This document shows positions 13,456 to 19,879 of a DNA stretch of 19,879 nucleotides, piece by piece (position 1 is the stretch's first letter; each line of letters begins with the position of its first letter). The notes under the pieces are model-generated. The model saw only the letters and a program-made list of their open reading frames with translations. It did not search any database and was not told the origin of the DNA. Source of the stretch: an uncultured Christensenella sp. (GTDB lineage Bacteria > Bacillota > Clostridia > Christensenellales > UBA3700); assembly GCA_910576875.1 (NCBI GenBank), contig CAJTKI010000012.1, forward strand, positions 1 through 19,879, written 5' to 3'. A program made the position numbers and the translations under genes.

Positions 13456-14387
13456 GCCTCGACATTCCACAGCGGCGTCGACAAATACCGCTCTCCCGTA
13501 TCGGGCAGCACGACGACGATGCGTTTGCCGCAATTGTTCGGATCGCGCGCAATCTGCGTCGCCGCCCACAGCGCCGCGCCCGACGAAATGCCGACCAGCA
13601 CGCCTTCCGTCCGCGCCAACAGGCGCGCCGTCTCGTACGCGTCTTCTTCCCGCACGGTCACGATTTCATCCGCAACCTTCGCGTCGTAATTCTTCGGTAC
13701 GAAATTCGCGCCGATGCCCTGCAAATTGTGCGCGCCGCTTTGACCCCGACTGATCAGCGGCGAGCGCGCCGGTTCCACCCCGACCACGCGCGTGGCGGGA
13801 TCGTACGATTTGAGACGCGCGCCCGCGCCGCTCAGCGTGCCGCCCGTCCCGATGCCCGCGACGAAGATATCCGGATTGCCGCCCAGATCGCGGCGGATCT
13901 CCTCGCCCGTCGTTTCATAATGGATCTGCGGATTCGCGGGATTGTCGAACTGTCCCGCAAGTACCGCACCGGGCGTCTGCGCTGCCAATTCCCGCGCGCG
14001 ATCGAGCGCGCCCTGCATGCCCTGCGCGGCAGGCGTCAGCACGATCTGCGCGCCGTACGCGGCGAGCAGTTTGCGCCGCTCGAGCGACATCGTCTCCGGC
14101 ATCGTCAAGATCACGCGATATCCGCGCGCCGCGCCGATCGCCGCAAGCCCGATTCCGGTATTGCCGCTGGTCGGTTCGACGATCACGCCGCCCGCGCGCA
14201 ATTTGCCTTCCCGCTCCGCACGGTCGATCATCGCGACCGCCACGCGGTCTTTTGCGCTGCCGGCGGGATTGCGCGATTCGAGTTTTGCATAGACGCGCGC
14301 CGTCAACGACGCTTGCGCGCCGTAACGTTCCAGTTCAAGCAGCGGCGTATTGCCGACCATCTCTTCGATACTGCGGATCAGACTCAT
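13452..14387 (-). CDS. cysK: Cysteine synthase (O-acetylserine sulfhydrylase)
   Basis: 311 aa, matching the CysK family. It makes cysteine from O-acetylserine and sulfide using PLP. Motifs: GNTPLLEL (12-19), GSAKDR with the PLP lysine K46, the substrate loop TSGNTG (73-78), the phosphate-cradle loop GTGGT (180-184), and GISSGAA (266-272) near the PLP ring nitrogen. The paralogue CysM or a homocysteine/cystathionine synthase is less likely given the short length and lack of a CBS domain. It is the first gene after a near-consensus promoter, with AAAGGGGA six nt before the ATG. Its stop overlaps the ktrB start. The link between cysteine synthesis and K+ uptake is not obvious and is probably only cotranscription. 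Confidence 0.95.
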   Translation of the reverse strand: MSLIRSIEEMVGNTPLLELERYGAQASLTARVYAKLESRNPAGSAKDRVAVAMIDRAEREGKLRAGGVIVEPTSGNTGIGLAAIGAARGYRVILTMPETMSLERRKLLAAYGAQIVLTPAAQGMQGALDRARELAAQTPGAVLAGQFDNPANPQIHYETTGEEIRRDLGGNPDIFVAGIGTGGTLSGAGARLKSYDPATRVVGVEPARSPLISRGQSGAHNLQGIGANFVPKNYDAKVADEIVTVREEDAYETARLLARTEGVLVGISSGAALWAATQIARDPNNCGKRIVVVLPDTGERYLSTPLWNVEA

Positions 14388-14428
14388 ACCGTTTCCCCTT
14401 TGCGCCGACGGCGTAAAAGTTTTTCTAT

Positions 14429-14457
14429 ATTATATGCTTTTCAAGCCTATATTTCAA
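14429..14457 (-). promoter_or_regulatory. Promoter of the cysK-ktrB-ktrA-GH36 unit
   Basis: TTGAAA (14452-14457), a 17-nt spacer and a perfect TATAAT (14429-14434) on the minus strand. The leader of ~35 nt contains a small GC stem, CGCCG-T-CGGCG (14403-14413), directly before the ribosome site. I see no riboswitch or T-box in so short a leader. Confidence 0.8.
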
Positions 14458-14460
14458 GTC

Positions 14461-14619
14461 TTTTGTCCACATTCTCCGCGATCCGACTCCGATGCCGACG
14501 ATTTGCCGCGGACGCAAAAAGACGCCGCGCGCTCGGACTCGGAGTCCGGATACGCTTCGGCGCCGCTTGTCCGCCGTGTATGCCGAAGGCGGCTTGCGCC
14601 GCCCGTTCGGTTGTTCGAT
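14461..14619. other. GC-rich structured spacer between rubrerythrin and cysK
   Basis: No coding sequence is supported here. It holds a perfect odd palindrome CGGACTCGGAGTCCG (14534-14548). A longer-range pairing is possible between ATCCGACTCCGA (14481-14492) and a near-complement at 14539-14551. The stop-proximal hairpin at 14583-14610 is listed separately. It is the 3' side of rubrerythrin and the upstream side of cysK. An RNA or protein-binding role is possible but unproven. Confidence 0.5.
14583..14610 (-). terminator. Hairpin after rubrerythrin, possible terminator without T-run
   Basis: CCGAA+GGCGGC (14583-14593) pairs with GCCGCC+TTCGG (14598-14610) around TTGC, with a 2-nt bulge. It starts about 10 nt past the rubrerythrin stop. 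No T-run follows on the minus strand, so it may protect the mRNA 3' end or act as a weak terminator. Confidence 0.45.
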
Positions 14620-15216
14620 TTACGTCTGATCCTGAATTTGCAAGAGCACGACGCCCTGTTTGGCTTGACAGACCGGACATTGCGTCCAGGCTTCTTTGGA
14701 CGTGGCTTCGTAGCCGCAATCGCCGCATTTCCATTTAATCGGCTTTGCCTTTTTGTACATCGTGCCGTTTTTCATCTGATCGTAGAGCTGTTCGAACAAC
14801 TTGCGATGGCAGGTCTCGACCTGAATCAGATTTTCAAACAACCCCGCGATATCGGCAAATCCTTCTTCCCGCGCGATCTTCGCCGCTTCGGGATAAATGC
14901 GTTCCGCCTCAAACATTTCGTCCGTCGCCGCGAGACGCAGATTTTCGAGCAAATCCCATTTTTCGCGGAACGGATAGCCCGCGCAAATATCGATGTTCTC
15001 GATCGGTTGCGATTCGTCCGCCGTCTGGATAAACGTGTACAGCATGCGGGCGTGCTGGAATTCGTTGTACACGACGTCGTCGATCAGATCGGCGAGCGCC
15101 TTAAATCCCTGTTTACGCGCGCCGTATTCGATAAATTCGTACCGCGTGCGCGCCTGACACTCGCCTGCATAGGCGCGCGCCAAATTGATATAGGTCTGAC
15201 TGTCTTTGAGTTTCAT
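14620..15216 (-). CDS. rbr: Rubrerythrin
   Basis: 198 aa with the two classical parts. Residues 1-150 form a four-helix diiron domain with ligand residues in AGEC (E19), NEFQHA (E52, H55), TDEMFEAE (E100/E103) and QVETCH (E134, H137). The C-terminus is a rubredoxin-like iron site, CGDCGY (164-169) and CPVC (180-183). Rubrerythrin reduces hydrogen peroxide in the cytoplasm of anaerobes using NAD(P)H-derived electrons. The start at 15216 is set by AGGAGGA seven nt upstream; an in-frame upstream extension lacks family similarity. It is divergent from the glycosyltransferase gene. The shared spacer has a small dyad CGTGC-AAATC-GCACG (15274-15288) but no convincing promoter or PerR-like box. Confidence 0.95.
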   Translation of the reverse strand: MKLKDSQTYINLARAYAGECQARTRYEFIEYGARKQGFKALADLIDDVVYNEFQHARMLYTFIQTADESQPIENIDICAGYPFREKWDLLENLRLAATDEMFEAERIYPEAAKIAREEGFADIAGLFENLIQVETCHRKLFEQLYDQMKNGTMYKKAKPIKWKCGDCGYEATSKEAWTQCPVCQAKQGVVLLQIQDQT

Positions 15217-15318
15217 ACGTAATCCTCCTGTGGCGGTAAGGATTGCCGATCGCAACGGTTTCTATACGGCGCGCGTGCAAATCGCACGACGGCGGCGCGC
15301 GCGGCATATGTTGTGGAT

Positions 15319-16413
15319 ATGAAGACTCTGAGTATTTGTATGATTGTACGCGACGAACACGACGTGCTCGACCGCTGTCTGCGTTGCGCCCGACAATTCG
15401 CCGACGAGATCGTCGTGCTCGACACCGGCAGCACGGACGACTCGCGAGAAATCGCGCTGCGCTACACGCCGCGCGTATACGACTATGTATGGACGGACGA
15501 TTTCGCCGCCGCCCGCAACGCGGCGTATGCGTACGCGACCTGCGACTATATCATGTGGCTGGACGCGGACGACGTCGTGCCGCCCGCCAGCATCGACGAA
15601 CTGATCCGACTCAAATCCCGCCTGCGCGACGAAGACGTCGTCATGCTGCCGTATCATACGGCGTTCGACCGATCCGGCAAACCGTCCTTTACGTTTTGGC
15701 GCGAGCGCATCACCCGCCGCGCCGCGGGCTTTTTCTGGACGGATCCGGTGCACGAAGTCATCGTGCCGCGCGGCAATATCGTGCGCGTAAACGCGCCGAT
15801 CGAACACCGCAAAGCGCACGTTCGCACATCCGAACGCAATCTCGACATCTATCGCCGACTCATCGAATCGGGCAAGCCGCTGACTCCGCGTCAGGTATTT
15901 TATTACGGATGCGAGCTGTACTATCACGGTTACGACGCCGAAGCGATCTGCACGCTGGAACGCGCTCGCCGCGATCCTGCGACGCACGGAGACAACCGCT
16001 TGCAAGCATGCGTGCATTTGAGCGAACTGTACGCCCGCCGCGGCAATCCCGCGCTGGCGCGCGCCGTACTGGAACAGGGACTGTTCTATGCGTCGATGCC
16101 GTCCGCCGAAGCGCTGTGCCGACTGGGCGATCTCGATCGGCTCGACGGCTACTATGCCCGCGCGGAACTGTGGTACCGCGCCGCGATGCTGCATGCGCAA
16201 AGCCCCGCCGACGGCATCGGATTTTCCAAACTCGACTGCGCGACCTATCTGCCGCTGATCAATCTGGGCGTATGCCGCTATTATCGGGGCGACCTTGCCG
16301 AAGCGATCTCGTGCACCCGTCGCGCGCTGGAATTGTGTCCCGACCACCCGACCGCGCTCGCCAATTTGCGCTGCTATCTCGCCGCCGCGCCGCAAACCGA
16401 TCCCGAGACCTGA
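15319..16413 (+). CDS. Family 2 glycosyltransferase with TPR-like C-terminal half
   Basis: 364 aa from ATG 15319. The N-terminal GT-A domain has LSICMIVRDEHDVLDRCL (4-21), IVVLDTGSTDDS (31-42), the WTDDFAAARNAAY segment (58-70) and the metal-binding WLDADD (80-85). From about 195 the protein is helical with pairs of hairpin helices (YYGCELYYHGYDAEAI, HLSELYARRGNPALARAVL, NLGVCRYYRGDLAEAISC) that resemble tetratricopeptide repeats. Such proteins transfer a sugar from a nucleotide-sugar to a glycan, lipid or peptide acceptor; donor and acceptor are unknown here. It is cytoplasmic with no membrane helix. A GTG six bases upstream (15313) is an alternative start. Neither start has a good ribosome site. 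It stands alone on the plus strand. Confidence 0.85.
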   Translation: MKTLSICMIVRDEHDVLDRCLRCARQFADEIVVLDTGSTDDSREIALRYTPRVYDYVWTDDFAAARNAAYAYATCDYIMWLDADDVVPPASIDELIRLKSRLRDEDVVMLPYHTAFDRSGKPSFTFWRERITRRAAGFFWTDPVHEVIVPRGNIVRVNAPIEHRKAHVRTSERNLDIYRRLIESGKPLTPRQVFYYGCELYYHGYDAEAICTLERARRDPATHGDNRLQACVHLSELYARRGNPALARAVLEQGLFYASMPSAEALCRLGDLDRLDGYYARAELWYRAAMLHAQSPADGIGFSKLDCATYLPLINLGVCRYYRGDLAEAISCTRRALELCPDHPTALANLRCYLAAAPQTDPET

Positions 16414-16486
16414 TCGCTCCGCTTTCGTCGCGGCGCCCGCCTTGACGCGCTTGTTTACATCGATCTGCGCGCCGCTCGCATAAAAG

Positions 16487-16511
16487 TCCCCGCGCCGTCA
16501 CGACGCGGGGA
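16487..16511 (-). terminator. Hairpin terminator after hsdR
   Basis: TCCCCGCG (16487-16494) and CGCGGGGA (16504-16511) form a perfect 8-bp stem with a 9-nt loop. On the minus strand it is followed by CTTTTA, so it serves hsdR, whose stop is about 30 nt upstream. On the plus strand the downstream sequence has no clear T-run, though it may also slow transcripts from the glycosyltransferase gene. The remaining 16414-16486 spacer shows nothing else. Confidence 0.75.
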
Positions 16512-16541
16512 TGCATTTGCTTGTAATTACGATTTCGCCGA

Positions 16542-19500
16542 TCAACCGATTCCCCAGAACCGATCAAAGAACTGTTGCAATCTTTCGATAATCGCCGCCT
16601 TTTTCTTTTCGCGTTTACCGTCGAATCTCGACATCGGCGGCATGATACGATCCAGATCCGTACCGTTCCGCTTCATAACGCCGTCGCGGAAACAATTTCG
16701 AACAAAGTTGCGCGTTTCAACGTCTTTTAAATTTTCTTCGGCAATGATCGCCGAAAGCTCTTCTTCCTTTTTGCGCGCAACGAATTCTTTCCATTCCAAC
16801 AAAACGTCTTCCGCGTCGTTAATCCCCGCGATAAAGTTTTCGATAAGCGCTTTTTTACTGCGAAGCTCCAAAGTCGAATCGATCGCCCGATTGATGGAAA
16901 TCAAAATTTCCTTATCCGCGCAATGCCCGTCGTGGTACTTCTTCACCAACAATAAAATATAATCGATATCGATTTCCACCTGCTGGATCAGTTCGATTTC
17001 GAATACGATGTCGTCGGTTATGTCTTCTTTCGTATATTCTCGGCGACGAGCGCGCCATTCTTCGTACAAATCGTTATACCGACCGCGATAATCTTGCAAA
17101 TCGCGCTCGCAAAGGATTTCGTTTCCGCCGAATTCGTCGAACGAGATTAGGATATTTCGTATGCGCAAAATAGCGCCGAACAAGGCGATAAAATCTTTTT
17201 GTGCTTTTTCGCCTATGATTTGCGGTTCGGTCAAAGGATACTTCCGCGTAAGCTCTTCGATCAGTCCGACATATCCCTGCTTGTCTTTGTACCCGTAATA
17301 ATAATCCTTGTAACTCTTCAATACGCAAATTCCGCCGGCATTCTTATCGCCGAACAACGCGACGGCATCGTCCGTACGTTTTTGCAAATTGCGGAAACAA
17401 ACAATATTGCCGAACGTCTTAATCGAATTCAAAATGCGATTCGTTCTGGAAAATGCCTGCAAAAGTCCGTGCTGTTTTAGGTTTTTATCCACCCAAAGCG
17501 TATTGAGCGTGGTTGCGTCGAATCCCGTCAAAAACATATTCACGACGATCAACAAATCGATTTCGCGGTTTTTCATCCGCAACGAAATATCTTTATAGTA
17601 GTTCTGAAATTTTTCGCTCGACGTGTCGTAATTAGTCTTGAACATTTGATTGTAATCGCGAATCGCGCTTTCCAAAAAATCGCGCGACGTCCAATCCAGA
17701 TTTGTCGTATCTTCCGAGTTTTCTTCTCCCAAAAGTCCGTCCGGTTCCTCTTCGTTGGCGCCGTAACTGAATATTGTGGCGATCTTCAACTTACGGCTCG
17801 GATTTTCGTTCATTTGCCGTTTGAACTCGTTATAGTAAAGTTTCGCCGCCTCGATCGACGCAACGCAAAAGATAGAATTAAAGCCGGACAAATGCAGTTC
17901 TTGTTTGATTTCTTCCACTTCTTTTCTGCCGTTTGCCGACGCAACGGCCGAAATATTGGTAAGTGCATGAAATGCGTAACTCTTTTCGTTACGAAACGTT
18001 TTGCGATTAAAATTCGTTAAGATATAATCGACGATATCGTGAATACGCTTGGGGGCGTTAAATGCTTTCTCTCTGTCAATATCTGCAACTTGCTTATCGT
18101 CTATATCGGGTTCTGCTTCCTTGAAGGTCTTAATATAGTCGACGCGAAACGGCAAAACGTTTTTATCGTTGATTGCGTTCACGATCGTATATGTATGCAA
18201 CTTTGCGCCGAATGCCTGTTCTGTCGTTTTCAGGTTCGCGTTCCTGTTTCCCGAACCGGCGTTCACCGCAAAAATAGGCGTGCCCGTAAACCCGAATAAA
18301 TGATATTTTTTGAACGATTTCGTAATGGCAACGTGCATATCCCCGAACTGACTGCGATGGCACTCGTCGAAGATGATCACGACGTGCTTTTCGAAGATAG
18401 GATGTCCCTTGTATTTTTTGATAAATACGTCCAGCTTTTGAATGGTTGTGATAATAATGCGCGCGCTCGGGTTTTCCAGTTGCTGTTTGAGCGCCGCCGT
18501 ACTTGTATTGCTGTTCGCCGCGCCTTTTTGGAAACGATCGTATTCTTTCATCGTTTGGTAGTCCAGATCCTTTCTGTCTACGACAAACAGCACCTTTTCG
18601 ATATAATGCAAGGCGGTCGCGAGCTGCGCAGTCTTGAAGGACGTGAGCGTTTTTCCGCTTCCCGTCGTGTGCCAAACATATCCGCCGCCGTTCAGCGTCC
18701 CGTATTGCTTGTAATTGTTGGAAATCTCGATTTTGTTTAATATTTTTTCCGTCGCCGCAATCTGATAGGGACGCATGACGAGAAGCTTGTTTTCCGAAGA
18801 AAATACGCAATATCTTGTCAACACGTTCAGGATCGTATGTTTGCAAAAGAACGTCTTCGCAAAGTCAATCAAATCGGGAATGATTTGATTGCTTTCGTCC
18901 GCCCAAAACGAAGTGAATTCAAAACTGTTGCTCGTCTTTTCCTTTTTCGCGTGTTGCGCTTTTTGCCCGTCTCGGATATGATTGTCGCGCGTGGTATTGC
19001 TGTAATATTTGGTATTCGTGCCATTGCTGATCACGAATATTTGCACATATTGAAACAAACCGCTTTCCGCCCAAAAACTTTCGCGCTGATAGCGATTGAT
19101 TTGATTAAACGCTTCCCGTATCTTGACGCCGCGCCGCTTTAACTCGATATGCACGAGCGGCAAGCCGTTTACAAGGATCGTGACATCATAACGATTTTTA
19201 TAAGTTCCCGCATTGTTTTCGTATTGATTGATGACCTGCAACTTATTCGCATGGATATTTGCCTTTTCGATCAGCGCGATGTTTTTGGTCAACCCGTCGT
19301 CGCGTTTGAAAGAGATACGGCTATCGCCTTCCTGAATCTTTCTTGTCTTTTCTACAATGCCCTCGTTTGCATTTGCGATATATACCGCAAAAAACCGCTG
19401 CCATTCCGCATCGGTAAAGCGTATTTCGTTGAGCGCTTCCAGTTGCACGCGCAGATTTGCAATCAAGTCAGCTTCGGTATGAATCGGCAAATATTCGTAT

Positions 19501-19640
19501 CCCTGTTTTTGCAACAACTCGATCAAACCGCGTTCCAGCTCCGCTTCGCTCTGATACAATTCGGCATTGCGCCGGTCGGGAATATATTCGGCAACGACGG
19601 TGCTTTCGCTCGATTGCGTGACGATATGATAACAAGCCAT
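16542..19640 (-). CDS. hsdR: Type I restriction enzyme, R subunit (HsdR)
   Basis: 1032 aa, close to EcoR124I-type HsdR. The nuclease core shows YDVTILVNGLPLVHIELKRR (151-170), with D152, E166 and K168 of the PD-ExK site. The superfamily 2 translocase follows: Walker A HTTGSGKT (324-331), DECH box (425-428), FTGTP (451-455), and motif VI QAFSRTNR. A helical C-terminal part (~850-1032) should bind the methyltransferase core. HsdR cuts unmodified foreign DNA after ATP-driven translocation, in a complex with HsdM and HsdS. The start has AAAGGAG six nt upstream and lies 15 nt after the hsdS stop. Codons are richer in A/T-ending forms (AAA, AAT, ATT, GAA) than neighbouring genes, which suggests acquisition by transfer. 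All key residues are present and no frameshift is visible. Confidence 0.96.
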   Translation of the reverse strand: MACYHIVTQSSESTVVAEYIPDRRNAELYQSEAELERGLIELLQKQGYEYLPIHTEADLIANLRVQLEALNEIRFTDAEWQRFFAVYIANANEGIVEKTRKIQEGDSRISFKRDDGLTKNIALIEKANIHANKLQVINQYENNAGTYKNRYDVTILVNGLPLVHIELKRRGVKIREAFNQINRYQRESFWAESGLFQYVQIFVISNGTNTKYYSNTTRDNHIRDGQKAQHAKKEKTSNSFEFTSFWADESNQIIPDLIDFAKTFFCKHTILNVLTRYCVFSSENKLLVMRPYQIAATEKILNKIEISNNYKQYGTLNGGGYVWHTTGSGKTLTSFKTAQLATALHYIEKVLFVVDRKDLDYQTMKEYDRFQKGAANSNTSTAALKQQLENPSARIIITTIQKLDVFIKKYKGHPIFEKHVVIIFDECHRSQFGDMHVAITKSFKKYHLFGFTGTPIFAVNAGSGNRNANLKTTEQAFGAKLHTYTIVNAINDKNVLPFRVDYIKTFKEAEPDIDDKQVADIDREKAFNAPKRIHDIVDYILTNFNRKTFRNEKSYAFHALTNISAVASANGRKEVEEIKQELHLSGFNSIFCVASIEAAKLYYNEFKRQMNENPSRKLKIATIFSYGANEEEPDGLLGEENSEDTTNLDWTSRDFLESAIRDYNQMFKTNYDTSSEKFQNYYKDISLRMKNREIDLLIVVNMFLTGFDATTLNTLWVDKNLKQHGLLQAFSRTNRILNSIKTFGNIVCFRNLQKRTDDAVALFGDKNAGGICVLKSYKDYYYGYKDKQGYVGLIEELTRKYPLTEPQIIGEKAQKDFIALFGAILRIRNILISFDEFGGNEILCERDLQDYRGRYNDLYEEWRARRREYTKEDITDDIVFEIELIQQVEIDIDYILLLVKKYHDGHCADKEILISINRAIDSTLELRSKKALIENFIAGINDAEDVLLEWKEFVARKKEEELSAIIAEENLKDVETRNFVRNCFRDGVMKRNGTDLDRIMPPMSRFDGKREKKKAAIIERLQQFFDRFWGIG

Positions 19641-19655
19641 ACTTTTCTCCTTTGT

Positions 19656-19879
19656 TTATTGCGCCAATTCCTTAAACGTAAGCAGTTGATCGCGGTAATA
19701 TTCGTATTGTTTTTTCCGCGCTTCGATTTCGGCGGGTAAACCTTGTGAAATATCCGTTACAAGACTGTGGAATTTATCCAAAATATTTGCAATCCGCTGC
19801 TGTTCTTCAAGTGTCGGTAAAGGTATAGAAATTGACTTTATCGATGGCATACTTGCATGTACTACCTTTGATTTAATTT
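19656..19879 (-). CDS. hsdS: Type I restriction specificity subunit HsdS, C-terminal end only
   Basis: Stop at 19656-19658; the frame stays open for 73 residues to the window edge, so the 5' part is missing. The end of the second DNA-recognition domain is visible (IPLPTLEEQQRIANILDKF), followed by the conserved C-terminal helix LVTDISQGLPAEIEARKKQYEYYRDQLLTF. This helix spaces the two target-recognition domains and binds HsdM. The ATG at 19850 is internal, not the start. The DNA target cannot be inferred from this fragment. It is cotranscribed with hsdR; hsdM is expected upstream, beyond the window. Confidence 0.92.
   Translation of the reverse strand, partial: IKSKVVHASMPSIKSISIPLPTLEEQQRIANILDKFHSLVTDISQGLPAEIEARKKQYEYYRDQLLTFKELAQ

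Noticed and set aside
14388..14430. Riboswitch or T-box controlling cysK
   Set aside because: The leader from the predicted start to the ATG is only about 35 nt, with one tiny stem, which is too short for a SAM riboswitch or T-box.
15262..16395. 377-residue minus frame opposite the glycosyltransferase
   Set aside because: Antisense shadow; the plus strand carries the GT2 signatures and a D-x-D motif.
1..19879. CRISPR arrays, tRNA, rRNA
   Set aside because: No regularly spaced direct repeats, no cloverleaf ending in a CCA-type acceptor and no rRNA-like stretch were seen on either strand.

Overview
The window reads as chromosomal DNA from a spore-forming-lineage Bacillota, most likely an uncultured Clostridia. 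The evidence is a veg - SPOCS/LysM - ispE cluster, Ktr/Trk-type potassium uptake, a two-domain rubrerythrin, a DUF6273-type surface protein and AAAGGAG-type ribosome binding sites. The DNA is CpG-rich, with sense codons dominated by GCG, ACG, TCG, CCG and CGC. TTA, CTA and TCA are scarce, which leaves many long but spurious antisense reading frames. A gut or anaerobic origin is an inference from the glycan hydrolases and rubrerythrin; no taxonomic marker is present.

Layout. (1) 1-2207, minus: a secreted, multidomain surface protein that runs off the left edge. (2) 2208-2478: an AT-rich spacer with two near-identical palindromic hairpins in inverted orientation. (3) 2479-5206, minus: promoter, veg, a SPOCS/LysM spore-envelope-type protein, and ispE. 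(4) 5221-8270, minus: a GH2 beta-mannosidase overlapping a YbaK-type aminoacyl-tRNA deacylase. (5) 8271-9397: a divergent control region, with a dyad between two opposed promoters, then a GH16 lipoprotein and its terminator on the plus strand. (6) 9325-14457, minus: a probable operon cysK - trkH/ktrB - trkA/ktrA - GH36-like hydrolase from a near-consensus promoter. (7) 14458-15216: a structured GC-rich spacer and rubrerythrin (minus). (8) 15319-16413, plus: a GT2 glycosyltransferase with a TPR-like tail. (9) 16487-19879, minus: type I restriction-modification genes hsdS (C-terminal end only) and hsdR, with a more A/T-rich codon style than the rest.

How the genes may work together. The surface-anchored GH16 enzyme would cut beta-glucan-type polymers outside the cell. 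The two hydrolases without signal peptides (beta-mannosidase and GH36-like) would trim imported oligosaccharides, a set that could suit galactomannan or mixed plant glycans. No transporter or regulator is in view, so this is an inference from gene content. The most unusual structure is in the 2208-2478 spacer: a paired inverted hairpin module, plus a near-consensus plus-strand promoter that fires directly into one hairpin and its T-tract. No complete new multi-gene system can be demonstrated from this window.
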